Part shown: piece by piece, positions 15,060 through 17,957 of the stretch
How the letters are laid out: the number at the start of each line of letters is the position of its first letter
How positions within the stretch are numbered: position 1 is the stretch's first letter
Assembly (NCBI GenBank): GCA_011043375.1
Contig: DQYP01000039.1
Span: 1 to 17,957, forward strand
DNA: 17,957 nucleotides
Direction: 5' to 3'
Source of the DNA: Thermotogaceae bacterium
GTDB lineage: Bacteria; Thermotogota; Thermotogae; B21-G9; HyVt-16
Notes under the pieces: generated by a model
Database searches by the model: none
Seen by the model: the letters and a program-made list of their open reading frames with translations, nothing else
What the model was told of the DNA's origin: nothing
Translations under genes and position numbers: made by a program

Positions 15060-15965
15060 ATGAAAAAACGATCATCTCTTGGTAAAAAAGAAAGGTTAGA
15101 AGGTTATCTTTTTATACTCCCTTGGATAACCGGATTCATCGTTTTCACGGCAGGACCAATATTGTTCTCACTTTTTTTAAGCTTTCATGAGTGGCACATA
15201 TTCGATGAAATGAAATGGATAGGAATTGGAAATTACAAAAAACTTTTCACCGATCCATTGTTTTACCACTCCCTAAAAGTCACATTTGAATACGCGGCAA
15301 TAAATGTTCCATTAGTTTTAATTGTTGGATTGTTACTAGCCTTATTACTTTACCCAAAGGTAAGGGGAACTTCGATATTTAGAACCATATTCTATATTCC
15401 GTCAATAGTTCCTATCGTTGCTACTGCAACTCTGTGGATTTGGATATACAATCCAGAATACGGGCTTTTGAACTTTTTTTTGGATAAAATCGGTATAAAA
15501 GGCCCTGATTGGTTATACAGTACAGAATGGGTTGTTCCTGCTATAGCTTTTATGGGAGTTTGGACTGTTGGACCAACTATGATAATATATCTTGCTGGCT
15601 TAGAAGATATTCCAAAGGTTTATTGGGATGCTGCTAAAGTCGATGGTGCCAATTATTGGCAAAGACTTTGGTATATTACTTTACCTCTTTTGAGCCCAAC
15701 CACATTCTTTCTGTTCATCACAAATTTGATGGGCGCATTACAAACTTTTGCACAGGCTTATATAATGGGCGGTGGTGGAGAAGGATTTGGAGCGCCTGCA
15801 AATGCTTCTTTGTTTTATTGTTTGTATTTATATGAACAGGGTTGGTCATGGTTCAACATGGGTTATGCTTCATCATTATCATGGATATTGACACTAATAA
15901 TCCTTGTATTAACAATAATAATATTCAAAACTTCAAACAAATGGGTTTATTATGAGAGGAGTTGA
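15060..15965 (+). CDS. ABC sugar transporter permease, MalF/UgpA type (301 aa)
   Basis: One of two inner-membrane channel subunits of a CUT1-type sugar ABC importer. Six membrane helices are expected, the first around residues 17-41 (LFILPWITGFIVFTAGPILF). The cytoplasmic EAA loop that docks the ATPase reads DAAKVDGANYWQRLWYITLP at 190-209. The ATG at 15060 is preferred to the in-frame ATG at 15039, which adds seven residues (MGNRSYF). The earlier ATG lies in the apex of a hairpin and has no ribosome binding site at normal distance, while the later one is brought to nine bases from AGGAGG when the hairpin folds. The basic N-terminus MKKRSSLGKKER also fits a permease start. The stop overlaps the region carrying the next gene's ribosome binding site. 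Confidence 0.9.
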   Translation: MKKRSSLGKKERLEGYLFILPWITGFIVFTAGPILFSLFLSFHEWHIFDEMKWIGIGNYKKLFTDPLFYHSLKVTFEYAAINVPLVLIVGLLLALLLYPKVRGTSIFRTIFYIPSIVPIVATATLWIWIYNPEYGLLNFFLDKIGIKGPDWLYSTEWVVPAIAFMGVWTVGPTMIIYLAGLEDIPKVYWDAAKVDGANYWQRLWYITLPLLSPTTFFLFITNLMGALQTFAQAYIMGGGGEGFGAPANASLFYCLYLYEQGWSWFNMGYASSLSWILTLIILVLTIIIFKTSNKWVYYERS

Positions 15966-15970
15966 TTATA

Positions 15971-16822
15971 GTGAAAAGAAAAAATATTCTGTTTAACTGG
16001 AGCCATTTGAGGACAATTATCTTATACACTGCTCTGATCTCTTTATCTATATTATTTATAATGCCTTTTTTATGGATGGTAACAACTTCTCTCAAAAGTG
16101 GTGAGGAAGAAATCTTCTCTTACCCTCCTCAGTTGTTCCCAAAACATCTGAATTTTGAGAATTATAAGAGGGTTTTGGAACTTTTCCCGTGGTTAACTTT
16201 TTTGAAAAATTCTGTAATTATAACTTTTTTGAGTACCGTAGGTATAGTTCTCTCTTCATCGTTAGCTGCTTTTGCCTTTGCCACTCTACGATTTAAAGGA
16301 AGAGATAAATTATTTTTTTTGGTTATTTCAACGATGATGATACCCTATTACACAACACTGATACCTCAATATATCTTATTTAGTAAAATTGGATGGATAG
16401 ATACTTTAAAACCACTTTGGGTGCCAGCATTTTTTGGGTCCGCGTATTTTATATTTCTTTTAAGGCAATTTTTCAAAAGTATCCCAAGAGAATTATTTGA
16501 AGCAGCAAAAATAGATGGTTGTAGTACATTCCAAATATTCTATAAAATATATTTCCCACTTGCAAAACCTGCAATAATAACTGTTATAATTCTCCAGTTT
16601 ATATCGGCTTGGGGTGATTTCTTTGGTCCTTTAATATATCTACAATCCGAAGAAAAATACACATTGGTCTTGGGTTTGAATGCCTTTAGGGGCATGTATT
16701 ATACATCTTGGCATTATTTAATGGCTGCAACCTGCATGGTGACAATTCCTTCGTTGATAGTATTCCTAATAGGACAGAAGAAAATAATAGGTGGAATAAC
16801 AATAACCGGTATGAAATCGTAA
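15971..16822 (+). CDS. ABC sugar transporter permease, MalG/UgpE type (283 aa)
   Basis: The second channel subunit of the CUT1-type importer. The start region resembles MalG-like proteins (IMPFLWMVTTSLKSGEEEIF at about 30-49), six membrane helices are expected, and the EAA loop reads EAAKIDGCSTFQIFYKIYFP at 177-196. The GTG at 15971 is preferred: AGGAG at 15957-15961 is nine bases upstream, whereas the in-frame TTG at 15962 directly abuts it. The gene begins five bases after the first permease stop, so the two are probably co-translated. No ATP-binding subunit gene is seen after it; the next gene is a glycosidase. A shared MsiK/MalK-like ATPase elsewhere is therefore expected. Confidence 0.92.
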   Translation: MKRKNILFNWSHLRTIILYTALISLSILFIMPFLWMVTTSLKSGEEEIFSYPPQLFPKHLNFENYKRVLELFPWLTFLKNSVIITFLSTVGIVLSSSLAAFAFATLRFKGRDKLFFLVISTMMIPYYTTLIPQYILFSKIGWIDTLKPLWVPAFFGSAYFIFLLRQFFKSIPRELFEAAKIDGCSTFQIFYKIYFPLAKPAIITVIILQFISAWGDFFGPLIYLQSEEKYTLVLGLNAFRGMYYTSWHYLMAATCMVTIPSLIVFLIGQKKIIGGITITGMKS

Positions 16823-16839
16823 CTTTAGGAGGAAAGATT

Positions 16840-17957
16840 ATGAAGATATTTGAATATAAAAAGGAGATAGAAAATTCATTTCTGAGTTTTAAAGCAACTA
16901 TAGATGGAGAAAATGAAAATATCATTTGGAATCCTGAAGAAGAAAAAATTGATGATGGTTGGATAATTAAACTCAATATATCTTCTGAAAAAAAACCTTT
17001 TGCTGTAAAGAATGTATTGATAACAGCCAAAGTTCCAATAATTGATATTCATGGCATATCAATTCCTGGAAAGGTCAATAATCCATATTTGTTTATTCTT
17101 CCATGGCATATTGAAGAAGATACTTCATTATATAGAGAATTTCCATTTTTATCATTTATAAACAGAAAAGGTGAGAACAAATTTGCTTTAGGAATAAAAG
17201 ATCCAACACTTGGTTTTAAAATCTCAGGAGGGATTATAGAAAAAACCGAGGAATTTGAATTAGATATTTCATCCATAACGAAGCATAGAGGTAATTCGTT
17301 TGAATTGGAAGTATTCATCTCAACTCAACAAAAACATTGGTTTGAATTATCTCAACTTTATAGTAACTGGGTTAATCCAGAGCAAGATAAGTTACCTGAT
17401 TTCATGTATGATCCTGTCTATTGTAGTTGGTATGCATTTTATCAAGAACTCGATCAAAAATATCTGGAATCGGTTGTTGAAGAAGCCCACAATTTGGGGT
17501 TCAAAATTTTTATCTTAGATGATGGTTGGTTTACAGATGATACAAATCGAGGATATTGGTATACCGGCGATTGGGAAGTTTATGAAGGGAAATTCCCTAA
17601 TTTCAAAGATCATGTGAAAAAGATACATGATATTGGTATGAAATATGTTCTATGGATTGCACCATTTATGTTTGGAAAAAAATCAAAAAACTATGACTCC
17701 CTATCAAAATACAGTGTAAACTCAAGGGACAATCTGGGATTTGAAAATTTATGCCCTCAAAGCAATTTCACTAAGAAAAGGATAATCAATGTATTAAAAG
17801 AGTTACTCATTAAATATGATTTGGATGGTTTCAAATTGGATTTCATAGACGATTTACCGACAAAACCGTGTTCTAATGAATCACATGAACACTTTACATA
17901 TAATCCTTCAAAAGGTGTAAAAGAGATACTTAAAAACATTAAAGAAGAACTAGAAAC
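16840..17957 (+). CDS. GH36 alpha-galactosidase-like glycosidase, N-terminal part (3' end outside window)
   Basis: The frame is open to the end of the window (372 codons). The ATG at 16840 has AGGAGG seven bases upstream and follows the permease stop by 17 bases. Residues 1 to about 180 are beta-rich, like the N-terminal sandwich of GH36 enzymes. A TIM barrel begins near residue 185, with ILDDGWF (225-231), TGDWEV (242-247), KFPNF (251-255), LWIAPFMFG (271-279) and FKLDF (331-335), where Asp334 is the expected nucleophile in the K-x-D motif. The acid/base residue would lie downstream. There is no signal peptide, so it acts in the cytoplasm after uptake, releasing alpha-galactose from substrates such as melibiose or raffinose. 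The WIAPF motif recalls Thermotoga GalA rather than the WVEPE form of many bacterial enzymes. Another GH36/GH31-like alpha-glycosidase activity is possible. Confidence 0.85.
   Translation, partial: MKIFEYKKEIENSFLSFKATIDGENENIIWNPEEEKIDDGWIIKLNISSEKKPFAVKNVLITAKVPIIDIHGISIPGKVNNPYLFILPWHIEEDTSLYREFPFLSFINRKGENKFALGIKDPTLGFKISGGIIEKTEEFELDISSITKHRGNSFELEVFISTQQKHWFELSQLYSNWVNPEQDKLPDFMYDPVYCSWYAFYQELDQKYLESVVEEAHNLGFKIFILDDGWFTDDTNRGYWYTGDWEVYEGKFPNFKDHVKKIHDIGMKYVLWIAPFMFGKKSKNYDSLSKYSVNSRDNLGFENLCPQSNFTKKRIINVLKELLIKYDLDGFKLDFIDDLPTKPCSNESHEHFTYNPSKGVKEILKNIKEELE

Overview
The window looks like chromosomal DNA from a member of the Thermotogae, probably Pseudothermotoga or a close relative. 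The main reasons are a phosphoglycerate kinase fused to triosephosphate isomerase whose sequence closely resembles the Thermotoga maritima enzyme, a protein built like the Thermotoga outer membrane rod protein Omp-alpha, an AT-rich composition (judged by eye), and strong AGGAGG-type ribosome binding sites with frequent GTG/TTG starts. No rRNA, tRNA, CRISPR array or insertion sequence was seen.

Layout. (1) Positions 1-3029, plus strand: the 3' part of an SbcC/Rad50-type ATPase gene, then an unrecognised 604-residue protein with a C-terminal membrane anchor. (2) 3036-5120: a pgk-tpi fusion gene with its own TTGTGA-17-TATAAT promoter, ending at a hairpin that can also terminate the converging operon. 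At the PGK/TIM junction is a run of ten A followed by GGAG, which could split the output into PGK alone and PGK-TIM. (3) 12478 down to 5100, minus strand: seven tightly packed genes that read as one operon. In order of transcription they encode a secreted protein made almost wholly of eight PEGA-like repeats, an Omp-alpha-like coiled-coil rod protein with an S-layer-homology head, a small multi-pass membrane protein, a GatB/YqeY-domain protein, a GlmL/MutL-type ASKHA ATPase, a membrane-anchored SDH-type serine protease, and an Atg22/UMF1-type MFS transporter. (4) 12521-13570, minus strand: a sugar phosphate isomerase/epimerase-like TIM barrel with its own promoter and terminator. (5) 13648-17957, plus strand: a sugar-uptake and breakdown cluster (binding protein, two ABC permeases, and the 5' part of a GH36 alpha-galactosidase-like gene) behind a consensus TTGACA-17-TATAAT promoter and a 30-bp perfect palindromic operator.

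How the parts work together. The right-hand cluster probably imports an alpha-galactoside or similar oligosaccharide and cleaves it in the cytoplasm; no ATPase subunit is encoded here, so a shared ATPase elsewhere is likely. The divergent isomerase/epimerase may process a sugar from the same source. The central operon mixes cell-envelope (toga) proteins with a protease and metabolic accessory proteins; its unity is inferred from spacing.

The three most unusual items are the slippery A10 junction in pgk-tpi, a hairpin that would bring a distant Shine-Dalgarno sequence into register with the first permease start, and the triple-CG 30-bp palindrome just downstream of the transport promoter.
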